Assembly (NCBI RefSeq): GCF_027497235.1
Contig: NZ_CP114902.1
Span: forward strand, 248,001-312,000
Source of the DNA: Micromonospora sp. WMMD1128
Lineage (GTDB): Bacteria; Actinomycetota; Actinomycetes; Mycobacteriales; Micromonosporaceae
Reading direction: 5' to 3'
Length of the DNA: 64,000 nucleotides
The position numbers and the translations under genes are program-made. Under the pieces are notes generated by a model that worked only from the letters and a program-made list of their open reading frames with translations, searched no databases and had not been told where the DNA came from. This document shows positions 1 to 7,931 of the stretch, piece by piece (the stretch's first letter is position 1; each line of letters starts with the position of its first letter).

Positions 1-125
1 ACCTGATGGTGGCCTCCGGCGTCGATCAGGAGGAGGCGAACCGCCTGGTCCGCCAGTCCTTCGGCGTCAACAACCAGAGCCCCGCCACCCCCACCCCGGC
101 TCCCACCGCCCCACCCCCCGGCTGA
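1..125 (+). CDS. C-terminal end of an unidentified protein (partial)
   Basis: The window opens inside a frame that ends in TGA at 123-125, so only the last 40 residues are visible. They form a charged, helix-like stretch (GVDQEEANRLVRQSF) followed by a Thr/Pro/Ala-rich tail ending in PTAPPPG. I do not recognise a family, and a Pro-rich tail of this kind is not diagnostic. It converges on the cysteine-desulfurase-like gene with a 35-bp gap. Codon usage is G/C at third positions, as in its neighbours, which supports it being real coding sequence. Confidence 0.6.
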   Translation, partial: LMVASGVDQEEANRLVRQSFGVNNQSPATPTPAPTAPPPG

Positions 126-160
126 CTGTGTCCCCCTCCCGACGTTGGGGAGGGGAGCGG

Positions 161-1423
161 TCAGGGGAGGGTGGACAGGGCGGTCAGGAGGGAGTCGATC
201 TCGTGGGTGGTGGTGCCCAGGCCCACGCTGGCGCGTAGGGCGGTGGGGGGCAGGGCGGCCCCGGGGGTGCGGGCTGCCGCCTCGGTCAGCAGACGGCGGG
301 CCAGGGGGTGGGCGCAGAACAGGCCGTCCCGCACACCGATCCGGTGCCGGGTCGCCAGGTGGGCGGCCACCTCCGCGGAGTCCCGACCGGCGACCACGAA
401 GCTGACGATGCCCACCCGGGGCGCCTCCGGGCCGAACGTGCGCAGCTCCACCACGCCCGGCAGCGCGGCCAGGCCGGAGCGCAACCGGGCCAGCAGCGCC
501 TGTTCCCGGGCGTGCAGCGCGTCCCGGTCCGCCGCCGCGAACGCCGCGCACACCGCCGCCAGCGCGACCGCGCCGAGCAGGTTGGGGGTGCCGCCCTCGT
601 GCCGGGCCGGGCCGGTCGTCCAGCGGACCTCGTGGGTGGCCGCGCCGACGTGACTGGTGGCGCCCCCGCCGGGCAGGTACGGCGGGGCGGCGTCCAACCA
701 GTCCGCCCGCCCGGCCAGTACCCCCGCGCCGAACGGGGCGTACAGCTTGTGGCCGGAGAGCGCCACGTAGTCCACGTCCAGCGCGGTCACGTCGACCGGG
801 GCGTGCGGGGCGAGCTGGGCGGCGTCGACCAGGATGCGGGCGCCGTGCCGGTGGGCCACCCGGGCCAGCTCGGCCACCGGCCAGCACTCGCCCGTCACGT
901 TGCTGGCGCCGGTCACCGCGACCAGCACCGGCAGGCCGGGCCGGGCGTCGCGGGCCAGCTCGCTCAGCGCCGCGTCGAGGTATCGGACCGCGTCGGCCGC
1001 GCTGGCCGGCACCGGGAGCCGCACCGAGCCGCGCGGCCAGGGCAGCAGGTTGGCGTGGTGCTCGCCGGCGAACGTGACCACTGTGGTGCCGGCGGGCAGC
1101 GCCCGGGCCAGCAGGTTCACCGCGTCGGTGGTGTTCCGGGTGAAGATCACGTGATCGTCGGGTCGCGCGCCGAGGAAGTCCGCCACCGTCTGCCGGGCCC
1201 GTTCGTAGGCCAGGGTGCAACGCCGGGACAGCGCGCCCGCGCCGCGGTGCACGCTCGCGTACCAGGGCAGCAGCTCGGCCACCGCGTCGGCCGCGGCCCG
1301 CGCGCACGGCGCGCTGGCGGCGTGGTCCAGGTTGATTTCCCCGGGTACGCCGAGCACGCCGAGCGGGTCCGGCCGGACGGGCGCGGGCAGCGTGGGCAGT
1401 GCGGGCATGAGGGTGACGGTCAT
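161..1423 (-). CDS. Class V aminotransferase, cysteine-desulfurase (SufS-like) family
   Basis: Predicted PLP-dependent enzyme of 420 aa, probably mobilising sulfur from cysteine or a related substrate. Seen: the PLP lysine in SGHKLY (about K226), the aspartate in VDAAQ (about D200), the histidine pair in GEHHAN (about 122-123), and a late cysteine in LFCAHP (about C370), where group II desulfurases carry their persulfide cysteine. Start ATG 1423 has a GGGAGG Shine-Dalgarno; an upstream in-frame start at 1489 lies inside the riboswitch and is rejected. Context: the gene is preceded by a SAM-IV riboswitch, which ties it to sulfur or methionine metabolism. It stands alone, without suf genes beside it, so a dedicated biosynthetic role or a general desulfurase are both possible. 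Confidence 0.88.
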   Translation of the reverse strand: MTVTLMPALPTLPAPVRPDPLGVLGVPGEINLDHAASAPCARAAADAVAELLPWYASVHRGAGALSRRCTLAYERARQTVADFLGARPDDHVIFTRNTTDAVNLLARALPAGTTVVTFAGEHHANLLPWPRGSVRLPVPASAADAVRYLDAALSELARDARPGLPVLVAVTGASNVTGECWPVAELARVAHRHGARILVDAAQLAPHAPVDVTALDVDYVALSGHKLYAPFGAGVLAGRADWLDAAPPYLPGGGATSHVGAATHEVRWTTGPARHEGGTPNLLGAVALAAVCAAFAAADRDALHAREQALLARLRSGLAALPGVVELRTFGPEAPRVGIVSFVVAGRDSAEVAAHLATRHRIGVRDGLFCAHPLARRLLTEAAARTPGAALPPTALRASVGLGTTTHEIDSLLTALSTLP

Positions 1424-1473
1424 GGCGGAGCCTCCCGGGTCACAGGGGACCCCGGGGTGTCGCCGGCGGGGTC

Positions 1474-1593
1474 CGCGCTTGCCCAGCACGCGTGGTGGCG
1501 CTGGGCCCGGTCATCACCCGGGGCACCCCACCGCGAACCTCGACGAGGGTTGCCGGCCAGCAAGCCGGGGCTTGACGCTGGCGCTCGTGACCT
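1474..1593 (-). promoter_or_regulatory. SAM-IV riboswitch
   Basis: Read on the minus strand, the leader matches the SAM-IV consensus I know: a closing stem GGTCA (1592-1588) pairing with TGACC, then GCCAGCGTCAAGCCCCGG, CTTGCTGGCCGGCAACCCTC, GGTGGGGTGCCCCGGGTGA, a variable hairpin (CCCAGC with GCTGGG), and the terminal pseudoknot strand GGCAAGCGCGG. Known: SAM-IV aptamers are found in actinomycetes ahead of sulfur genes and lower expression when S-adenosylmethionine is abundant. Inferred: between aptamer and start, GGACCCCG can pair with CGGGGTCC and a CCCGGG block can pair with the GGGAGG Shine-Dalgarno, which suggests translational control. Confidence 0.9.
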
Positions 1594-1657
1594 GTTCGGG
1601 AGCATAGCGGTCGTGATGCGGCCGGACCAGCGGGGCGTGGGTGGCTACGCTGACCGC

Positions 1658-3064
1658 ATGGCCGTCACCCCGCCCGGCGGAGCTCTGCCGCCGCCGTCCG
1701 CGCCCGCCGCCCCGCCGCCCGGGGCGCCGACGCCGCGGATGCCCCTGCGCCGGCTCGGCTGGCGGCGCTTCCTGGTGCTGGCCGGGGTGGTGCTCCTGAT
1801 CGCGGCCGGCGCGCTGTTCATGGTCTTCACGCTCGGCGAGAGCCTGGGCGCCCAGGCGCTGCTGGTCGGCGTGGTCGCGGCGATCCTGCCGGTGCCGGTG
1901 CTGGTGTCCTGCTTCCTCTGGCTCGACCGCTACGAACCCGAGCCGCTGAAATACCTGGTTTTCTGCTTCGCCTGGGGCGCGTTCGTCTCCACCGCCATCT
2001 CGCTGCTGGTCAACGAGACCGGCGCGAAGCTGTTCGACGACTGGGGGCTGCCCGCCGCGCTGACCGCCGTGCTCGTCGCGCCGTTCATCGAGGAGCTGAC
2101 CAAGGCGGCCGGCCCGATCCTGCTGCTGATCTTCCGGCGGCGGGAGTTCTCCGGGGTCACCGACGGCTTGGTCTACTGCGGGCTCTCCGCGGTCGGCTTC
2201 GCCATGGTCGAGAACATCCTCTACCTGGGCGGATACGGCTACCGCACGGGAGTCGAGGAATACGGGCCGGCGACCGGGGCGCAGCAGGTGATCGCGATCT
2301 TCATCGTGCGGATCCTGCTGTTCGGGTTCGCCCACCCGCTGTTCACCTCGATGACGGGCGTCGGGCTCGGCGTCGCCGCGCGTACCGCCGACCGGCGGGT
2401 GCGGATCCTCGCGCCGCTCGCCGGCCTGCTGCTGGCGATGATGCTGCACGGCACGTGGAACCTGCTGCCCTCACTGGCGCAGCTCACCGGGCAGCCGGTG
2501 ATCGCGCTCTACGGCTACATCGGCGTGATGGTGCCGATCTTCTTCGGCATGGTCGGCCTGGCGGTGTGGCTGCGGGCGTGGGAGGGGCGGCTCACCGAGC
2601 GCACGCTGCCCGACTACGTGCGGGCCGGCTGGCTCACCCCGCCCGAGGTGGCGGCGCTGGGCAGCCTGGGCCGGCGGCACGCGGCCCGCGCCTGGGCCCG
2701 GCGGGTGGCCGGCGACGGCGGGGTGAAGGCGATGCGCGGCTACCAGTTCGCCGCGACCCGGTTGGCGTTGCTGCGCGACGGGATGCGCCGGGGCCTGGAC
2801 CGCAAGCCCGCCGAGCGGGACCGGACGGCACGGGAGGAACGGGAGCTGCTGGACGCGATCGCCGCGTACCGGTCGTTCTTCGTGGGTCGCGACCCGCAGG
2901 CGCCGGTCGGGGTCTGGGACGGGCAGCGCTACCACCTGCGGTTCCCGGACGGGTCCCGGCGCGCGGTCGAGGCGCCGGACGAGCCGGTGGTGCCGATCCC
3001 GGTGGTGCTGGCCCCGCCGCCGCCCGCCGCTTACGGCCCGCACCCGTGGCATCCGCACGGCTGA
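1658..3064 (+). CDS. PrsW-family intramembrane metalloprotease
   Basis: Integral membrane protein of 468 aa. Seen: a Pro-rich N-terminus, about eight hydrophobic segments, the glutamate pair in FIEELTKAAG (E145/E146) and the second motif GFAMVENILYL with Glu-Asn, both hallmarks of PrsW (PF13367); a His in a later segment (LHGTWN) may be the third ligand. The C-terminal 150 residues are soluble, basic and end in a Pro-rich tail. Known: Bacillus PrsW cleaves an anti-sigma factor, while most actinobacterial homologues have unknown substrates. Start: ATG 1658 follows a TACGCT -10 box (1646-1651) by 6 nt, suggesting a leaderless mRNA. The frame stays open far upstream but only as the antisense of the preceding gene. 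Confidence 0.87.
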   Translation: MAVTPPGGALPPPSAPAAPPPGAPTPRMPLRRLGWRRFLVLAGVVLLIAAGALFMVFTLGESLGAQALLVGVVAAILPVPVLVSCFLWLDRYEPEPLKYLVFCFAWGAFVSTAISLLVNETGAKLFDDWGLPAALTAVLVAPFIEELTKAAGPILLLIFRRREFSGVTDGLVYCGLSAVGFAMVENILYLGGYGYRTGVEEYGPATGAQQVIAIFIVRILLFGFAHPLFTSMTGVGLGVAARTADRRVRILAPLAGLLLAMMLHGTWNLLPSLAQLTGQPVIALYGYIGVMVPIFFGMVGLAVWLRAWEGRLTERTLPDYVRAGWLTPPEVAALGSLGRRHAARAWARRVAGDGGVKAMRGYQFAATRLALLRDGMRRGLDRKPAERDRTAREERELLDAIAAYRSFFVGRDPQAPVGVWDGQRYHLRFPDGSRRAVEAPDEPVVPIPVVLAPPPPAAYGPHPWHPHG

Positions 3065-3066
3065 GG

Positions 3067-3231
3067 TCAGGCCATCAGGCCGCTGAGGAAGTCGCTGAGC
3101 CCCTGGGCGATGGCCATCAGCGCGGCGCCGATGCCCCGGAACAGTTGCGCCGCGCCGTCCGGCCGGAAGGCCATGAAAAAGATCAGGAACGCGAGCAATC
3201 CCCAGGCGAGAATCCGCTTGACGACGATCAT
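3067..3231 (-). CDS. Small single-span membrane protein (54 aa)
   Basis: A 54-residue protein starting MIVVKRILAW, with a hydrophobic segment at about residues 8-22 (AWGLLAFLIFFMAF) and a second moderately hydrophobic helix near the C-terminus. ATG 3231 has a strong GGGAGG Shine-Dalgarno 6 nt upstream, which selects it over the longer frame reaching 3567 that would overlap the GroES-like gene. It follows the GroES-like gene on the same strand by 67 bp and may be co-transcribed with it. I do not recognise a family; a small inner-membrane protein is all that can be said. Confidence 0.7.
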   Translation of the reverse strand: MIVVKRILAWGLLAFLIFFMAFRPDGAAQLFRGIGAALMAIAQGLSDFLSGLMA

Positions 3232-3298
3232 GGTCCCTCCCCAGGGCACGCTGAGGTGCCTGGGCTTCCCGCCGGGACGCGCCGCAAACAGTCGGGCG

Positions 3299-3646
3299 CT
3301 AGAGGTAGAGCCCGGTGGAGCCGGTCGCGGTGGTCTCCACCCGCTCCGCCGCCACCGCGTGCACGTCGCGTTCGCGCAGCAGCACGTACGCCCGGCCGTG
3401 CAGCTCGACCTCGGAGCGGTCGTCCGGGTCGAACAGCACCCGGTCCCCGGCGACGATCGAGCGCACGTGCGGCCCGACGCCGACCGCGGTGGCCCAGGCC
3501 AGCCGCTTGCCGACCGCCGCGGTCGCCGGGATGACGATGCCGGCGGTGGAGCGGCGTTCCCCCTCACCGCCCTCGGTACGCACCAGCACGCGATCGTGCA
3601 GCAGGCGGATGGGCAGCCCGGCGTCGAGACTCTGGTCGGCGGTCAC
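3299..3646 (-). CDS. GroES/Cpn10-like protein
   Basis: A 115-aa protein with the Cpn10 beta-barrel pattern: LHDRVLVR near residue 16, a mobile-loop region TEGGEGERRSTAGIVIP, then GKRLAWATAVGVGP, VAGDRVLFDPDD and a C-terminal strand YVLLRERDVHAV. No groEL lies beside it, and the sequence is looser than housekeeping GroES, so it is a divergent paralogue and not the main co-chaperonin. Start GTG 3646 is preceded by TAGCGT (3658-3653) with a 6-nt gap, which fits a leaderless transcript; no Shine-Dalgarno is visible. Function: possible co-chaperonin-like cap, otherwise unknown. Confidence 0.8.
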   Translation of the reverse strand: MTADQSLDAGLPIRLLHDRVLVRTEGGEGERRSTAGIVIPATAAVGKRLAWATAVGVGPHVRSIVAGDRVLFDPDDRSEVELHGRAYVLLRERDVHAVAAERVETTATGSTGLYL

Positions 3647-3800
3647 GCGAAGACGCTACCGCGTGCCCCACGGGCGGCCCCGCCGTGGTTGCCGGGCGGG
3701 ACGGCGGGGCAATGTGTGGCGGGACGCCCCTACGGTGGGGCGGTCCGACGTATCCTGTCTGCCCTGTGACGTGGGTGGACCAATTGTGCGGGAGGTGCGC

Positions 3801-5096
3801 TTGAGCCGCTTCGAGCGGATGCGCGGACGGCTCCGCCGCGCGTACGAGTCGGGTCGTGCGGCCCGGGCCCGCGGGGCCGATCCGGACCCGATGCCGGGGG
3901 ATGCGGGTGTGGCGTCGCCGTCCTCGCCGGGTCCGGCGGCGTCGCCGGCCGCGACCGTGGTGGGCGCCGAGCCGCCGGCCGCGATGCACAACTCGACCGT
4001 CAGCCGCGACGACACCGAGGTGCCGCACGCGCTGCGGATCGCCGCCGCCTGGTGCTGGCGGTTGATCGTGATCGGGATCGTCACCTGGGCCCTGCTCAGG
4101 ATCGTCGGCACGATCAGCATCGTGATCATCCCGTTGACCGTCGCGCTGCTGCTGTCGGCGTTGCTCGCCCCGGCGGTCGGCTGGCTGCTGAAGGCCCGGT
4201 TCCCCCGTTCGCTGGCGACCGGCGTGGTGCTTGTCGGCGGCCTGGCCGCGGTGGTCGGCACGTTGACGCTCGTGGTGAACGAGTTCATCCAGGGTGTGCC
4301 GGAGCTGAGCCAGAAGTCCTCCGAGGGCGTCCGGCAGATCCAGGACTGGCTGAAGACCGGTCCACTGCACCTGTCCGACAGTCAGCTCACCCGCTACATC
4401 GACGAGGCGCAGAACTGGATCAACGGCAACACCGAGCGGTTCACCAGCGGCGCGCTCAGCACCGCCGCCACGCTCGCCGAGGTGCTCACCGGCACCGTGC
4501 TGGTGCTGTTCGCGACGTTCTTCTTCCTCCGCGACGGCAACAACATCTGGCGGTTCCTGGTCCGGCTGCTGCCGGTGGCCGCGCGCTGGAAGGTCGACGA
4601 CGCCGGCCGCGCGTCCTGGGCGACGCTCGGCGCATACGTCCGCGCCACCGTGCTCGTCGCCTTCATCGACGCCGTGGGCATCGGCATCTTCCTGGTCATC
4701 TTCGACATCCCGTTCGCGTTCCCGCTTGCCGCGTTGGTCTTCCTGGGTGCGTTCATCCCGATCGTCGGCGCGTTCCTGTCCGGCGTGGTGGCCGTACTCG
4801 TGGCGCTCGTCGACAGCGGCCCGGGAATCGCCCTGGTCATCCTCGGCGCGGTGGTCGGCGTGCAGCAGGTCGAGGGGCACGTGCTCCAGCCTTTGATCAT
4901 GGGGCGGGCGGTGGCCATCCACCCGCTCGCCGTGATCATCGGCATCGCCGCCGGCGTGGTGCTCGCCGGCATCGCCGGCGCGCTCGTCGCGGTGCCGCTG
5001 ATCGCCGTGCTCAACACCGCGATCCGGCGGCTCGCCGCGCGTACCGTGCCGGACACCCCACCGGACGCGGTGGTGGTCGCCTCGCAGGCGCCCTGA
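3801..5096 (+). CDS. AI-2E family transporter (TqsA/PerM type)
   Basis: Membrane protein of 431 aa. Seen: a polar Pro/Ala-rich N-terminus of about 90 residues, then two hydrophobic helices (WCWRLIVIGIVTWALL, IPLTVALLLSALLAPA), a central soluble loop rich in Gln/Asn/Glu, and a block of further membrane segments with the family signature GAFIPIVGAFLSG and a late GVQQVEGHVLQPLIMG. Known: this family includes AI-2 exporter TqsA and Na+/H+ antiporter-like members, so the substrate is not predictable. Start TTG 3801 has GGAGG 5 nt upstream; GTG 3786 and ATG 3819 are less well placed. A strong hairpin terminator follows at 5115-5153. Confidence 0.87.
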   Translation: MSRFERMRGRLRRAYESGRAARARGADPDPMPGDAGVASPSSPGPAASPAATVVGAEPPAAMHNSTVSRDDTEVPHALRIAAAWCWRLIVIGIVTWALLRIVGTISIVIIPLTVALLLSALLAPAVGWLLKARFPRSLATGVVLVGGLAAVVGTLTLVVNEFIQGVPELSQKSSEGVRQIQDWLKTGPLHLSDSQLTRYIDEAQNWINGNTERFTSGALSTAATLAEVLTGTVLVLFATFFFLRDGNNIWRFLVRLLPVAARWKVDDAGRASWATLGAYVRATVLVAFIDAVGIGIFLVIFDIPFAFPLAALVFLGAFIPIVGAFLSGVVAVLVALVDSGPGIALVILGAVVGVQQVEGHVLQPLIMGRAVAIHPLAVIIGIAAGVVLAGIAGALVAVPLIAVLNTAIRRLAARTVPDTPPDAVVVASQAP

Positions 5097-5114
5097 CCCG
5101 GCCCGATCGTTGCC

Positions 5115-5153
5115 GACGCCCGCGTCACCCCGCCCGGGGGAGGCGCGGGCGTC
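5115..5153 (+). terminator. Rho-independent terminator after the AI-2E transporter
   Basis: GACGCCCGCG (5115-5124) pairs perfectly with CGCGGGCGTC (5144-5153), and the loop holds an inner CCCCGCC/CGGGGG pairing; the stem is followed by AGCTTTT. It also overlaps the stop codon of dinG on the other strand (TCA at 5152), so it may act for both convergent genes. Confidence 0.75.
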
Positions 5154-7293
5154 AGCTTTTCGCGAGCCGTTCCAGCGCGCCCCGGGCCACCTCGGCCCGC
5201 GTGGTGTACCAGAACGGGGGCAGCGACCGGCGCAGGAACGGGCCGTAGCCGCGGGCCGTCTCCAGACGCGAGTCGAGCACCGCCACCACGCCCCGGTCGC
5301 CGGTGGCCCGGATCAACCGGCCTACGCCCTGCGCCAGCCGTACCGCCGCGATCGGCACGCTTACCGCCGCGAACCCGGAGCCGCCGCCCGCGTCCACCGC
5401 CGCCGCTCGCGCGGCGGCGAGCGGCTCGTCGGGCCGGGGGAACGGCAGCCGGTCGATCACCACGAGCTGGCAGGCGTCGCCCGGCACGTCCACCCCCTGC
5501 CAGAGCGACATCACCCCGAACAGGCAGCTTTCCCGTTCGGCGCGGAACCGGCGGACCAGCAGCGGCAGCGCCTCTTCGCCCTGGAGCAGCACGGGCAGGT
5601 CGGTCCGCGCGCGGACCAGCTCCGCGGCCTGCTGCGCGGCCCGTCGCGACGAGAAGAGCCCGAGGGTACGCCCACCGAGCGCGCCGACGAGCGCCAGCAG
5701 CTCCTCGCCGGCCGCCGTGGGCAGCCCGGAGACGCTGGGGCGGGGCAGGTGCGCGGCGACGTAGAGGATGCCCTGCCGGGCGTAGTCGAACGGCGAGCCG
5801 ACGTCGAGCGACCGCCAGCCGGGGCCCTCGGTGGCGGGGACCGTGCCGATCGCCGCCCGGCTGCCCTCGGTGCTCGCCACCGGGACCGGGTCGGCGCCGC
5901 GGCCGGCGGCTGCCGCGGTGGCCATGGCGGCGGCGGCCGGCGACGGCGGGGCGGGCGGCGGCGCCTCCAGCCCGAGCGCCCGGGCCACCGTGTCGAAGCG
6001 CCCGCCCAGCGCCAGAGTCGCCGAGGTGGCGACCACGGTGCGCTCGTCGTAGAGGTGGGTGGCGAGGGTGCCCGCCACCGACAGCGGCGCCACCACGAGT
6101 GCGCGGCGGCTGCCGTTCTCCGGCTTCTCCACCCAGGCCACGTCGTGGTCGCCCTCTTCGAGCAGCCGCTGGGCGGTGGCGGACAACTCGTCCAGCACGG
6201 CCTTGGCCTGAGACTTGCGGACCGGGTCGGGGTCGTCGGCCTTCACGTCGCCGATCGCCTCGAGCGCGGCCCGGGTCGCCGAGTCGAGAAGCGTGCACGC
6301 CTCGCGCAACGCGGGCGGCAGCCCGGCGGTGAGCCGACCGGCCGGCGCCTCCGCCAGCCCCACCGCCAGCGCGTCGCCGGCCTCGGTGAGGCGGTCGGCC
6401 AGGTCGGGACGGAGCAGCGGCCGGGCCCGCCGGGTGGACCTGTCGATCAGCTCGGGCACCAGCTCGGCCTGGGCCGCCGAGGAGACCCGGTCGGCCAGCT
6501 CGTGCGCCTCGTCCACGACCAGCAGCCGGTGCGGCGGGACGATGTGCCGGCCGGCGAGCATGTCCACGGCGAGCAGGCTGTGGTTGGTCACCACGATGTC
6601 CGCCTCCCGGGCGCGGGCCCGGGACGCCTCCGCGAAGCACTCCTGCCCGAACGGGCAGCGGCTGGCGCCGACGCATTCCCGGGCCGGCATCGAGACGCTG
6701 CGCCACACCTGGTCGTCGACGCCCGGATCCAACTCGTCACGGTCGCCGGTGGCGGTCTCCTCCGCCCAGTCGCGCAACCGCTGCACCTGCTTGCCCAGCC
6801 GGCCCGCCTCGCCGAGCCACTTCGTGCCGCCGCCGGGCCGGGGCGCGTCGAAGAGCGCGTCGTCCGGCTCGTCCTCGACGGAGCTGTCCAACCGGGCCAG
6901 GCACAGATAGTGGTGGCGGCCCTTGAGGACGGCGAAGGTGGGCCGGCGGCCGAGCACCGGCTCGACCGCGTCGGCCAGCCGGGGCAGGTCGTGGTCGACG
7001 AGCTGGGACTGCAACGCCAGGGTGGCGGTGGAGACCACCACCGGGCCGTCCACGGTCAGCGCGGGGGCGAGGTAGGCCAGGGACTTGCCGGTGCCGGTGC
7101 CGGCCTGCACCAGCAGGTGCTCGCCGGAGGCGATGCTGTGCTCGATCGCGTCGGCCATCTGCTGCTGGCCCGGCCGGGTCGCGCCGCCCGGCACGGCACC
7201 CACCGCGGCGGCCAGCAGCTCCCCACCGCCCGGTCGGCCGCTCCGACGCTTCTTCGGGACGGCGGTGCCGGTGGCGGTGCGGGACGGGCTCAC
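5152..7293 (-). CDS. dinG: ATP-dependent DNA helicase, DinG/XPD family
   Basis: A 713-aa SF2 iron-sulfur helicase thought to unwind R-loops and damaged or forked DNA. Seen: Walker A GTGTGKS (65-71), four cysteines suited to the Fe-S cluster (C131, C207, C213, C219), DEAH box (261-264), a Gly/Ala-rich linker near residues 450-490, and the C-terminal motifs SLWQGVDVPG and QGVGRLIR. Start GTG 7293 lies 6 nt after TACGGT (7305-7300), giving a leaderless mRNA; no Shine-Dalgarno is present. It is transcribed divergently from the DUF402 gene. The low-complexity linker is long for the family but in frame. Confidence 0.93.
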   Translation of the reverse strand: MSPSRTATGTAVPKKRRSGRPGGGELLAAAVGAVPGGATRPGQQQMADAIEHSIASGEHLLVQAGTGTGKSLAYLAPALTVDGPVVVSTATLALQSQLVDHDLPRLADAVEPVLGRRPTFAVLKGRHHYLCLARLDSSVEDEPDDALFDAPRPGGGTKWLGEAGRLGKQVQRLRDWAEETATGDRDELDPGVDDQVWRSVSMPARECVGASRCPFGQECFAEASRARAREADIVVTNHSLLAVDMLAGRHIVPPHRLLVVDEAHELADRVSSAAQAELVPELIDRSTRRARPLLRPDLADRLTEAGDALAVGLAEAPAGRLTAGLPPALREACTLLDSATRAALEAIGDVKADDPDPVRKSQAKAVLDELSATAQRLLEEGDHDVAWVEKPENGSRRALVVAPLSVAGTLATHLYDERTVVATSATLALGGRFDTVARALGLEAPPPAPPSPAAAAMATAAAAGRGADPVPVASTEGSRAAIGTVPATEGPGWRSLDVGSPFDYARQGILYVAAHLPRPSVSGLPTAAGEELLALVGALGGRTLGLFSSRRAAQQAAELVRARTDLPVLLQGEEALPLLVRRFRAERESCLFGVMSLWQGVDVPGDACQLVVIDRLPFPRPDEPLAAARAAAVDAGGGSGFAAVSVPIAAVRLAQGVGRLIRATGDRGVVAVLDSRLETARGYGPFLRRSLPPFWYTTRAEVARGALERLAKS

Positions 7294-7416
7294 CGTGCGA
7301 CCGTACCTGCCGGCACCGACGCCGGTCCGTCCGCTCCGGCGGCGTGGCGGACGGCGGGTCGCGTCCGGTTACCTGCCGATCGCGTGGCGTGGCCGGAATC
7401 GGTTATGGTGCCAGGC

Positions 7417-7923
7417 ATGCCGAGCGATGTGGTCCGCGTGATCTACCGCAAGTACGACGGCAGCGCCCACCGCGACTACCCGGCCCGTCGGCTCGCCGAG
7501 GACGACCTCGGCGTCTGGCTCGGCGTGCCGGCCGGCACCGAGTCGGTCTACCATGGCCGGCCCTCGGTCGAGCAGATCCCGTTCGTCCTGCTGGTGCCCC
7601 GGCACGCCTGGTGGACGGGCATGTTCAACCCGCCGCCGCGCACCAGCGAGGTCTACTGCGACATCGCCACCCCGGCCCGCTGGGACGGCGACGCGACGGT
7701 CCACCTCGTCGACCTCGACCTGGACGTGGTGCGCCGCCGCGAGACCGGCCTCGTCGAGCTGCGCGACGAGGACGAGTTCGCCGAGCACCGGGCCCGGTGG
7801 GACTATCCGGACCACCTGGTCGCCGAGGCCGAGGCCGCCGCCCGCTGGCTGCTCGGCGCGCTCGGTGACGGCAGCGAGCCGTTCGCCACGTCGTACCGGA
7901 AATGGTTGGCCCTGGTGGTCTGA
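7417..7923 (+). CDS. DUF402 domain protein
   Basis: A 168-aa soluble protein starting MPSDVVRVIYRKYDGS. Seen: the DUF402 pattern with HAWWTGMFN in the middle, VYCDIATP, a DLDLDV acidic strand and a C-terminal WDYPDHLVAEAEAAARWL helix. Known: DUF402 proteins include FomD and nucleoside tri-/diphosphatases that use acidic residues to bind divalent metal; the acidic DLDLDVV stretch is consistent with this. Start ATG 7417 is 7 nt after TATGGT (7404-7409), so the nearby in-frame ATG 7405 lies inside the -10 box and is unlikely. It ends 9 bp before the convergent sigma-factor gene. Confidence 0.85.
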   Translation: MPSDVVRVIYRKYDGSAHRDYPARRLAEDDLGVWLGVPAGTESVYHGRPSVEQIPFVLLVPRHAWWTGMFNPPPRTSEVYCDIATPARWDGDATVHLVDLDLDVVRRRETGLVELRDEDEFAEHRARWDYPDHLVAEAEAAARWLLGALGDGSEPFATSYRKWLALVV

Positions 7924-7931
7924 GACCGCGC

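Noticed and set aside
1424..1489. N-terminal extension of the desulfurase gene beginning at 1489
   Set aside because: The added residues are encoded by the SAM-IV aptamer itself; ATG 1423 has the ribosome-binding site.
308..1657. Long plus-strand open frame opposite the cysteine-desulfurase-like gene, fused in frame to PrsW
   Set aside because: Antisense shadow typical of GC-rich DNA; it is Arg/Gly/Pro-rich and lacks motifs, while the minus-strand frame has a full catalytic set and a riboswitch. PrsW begins at 1658.
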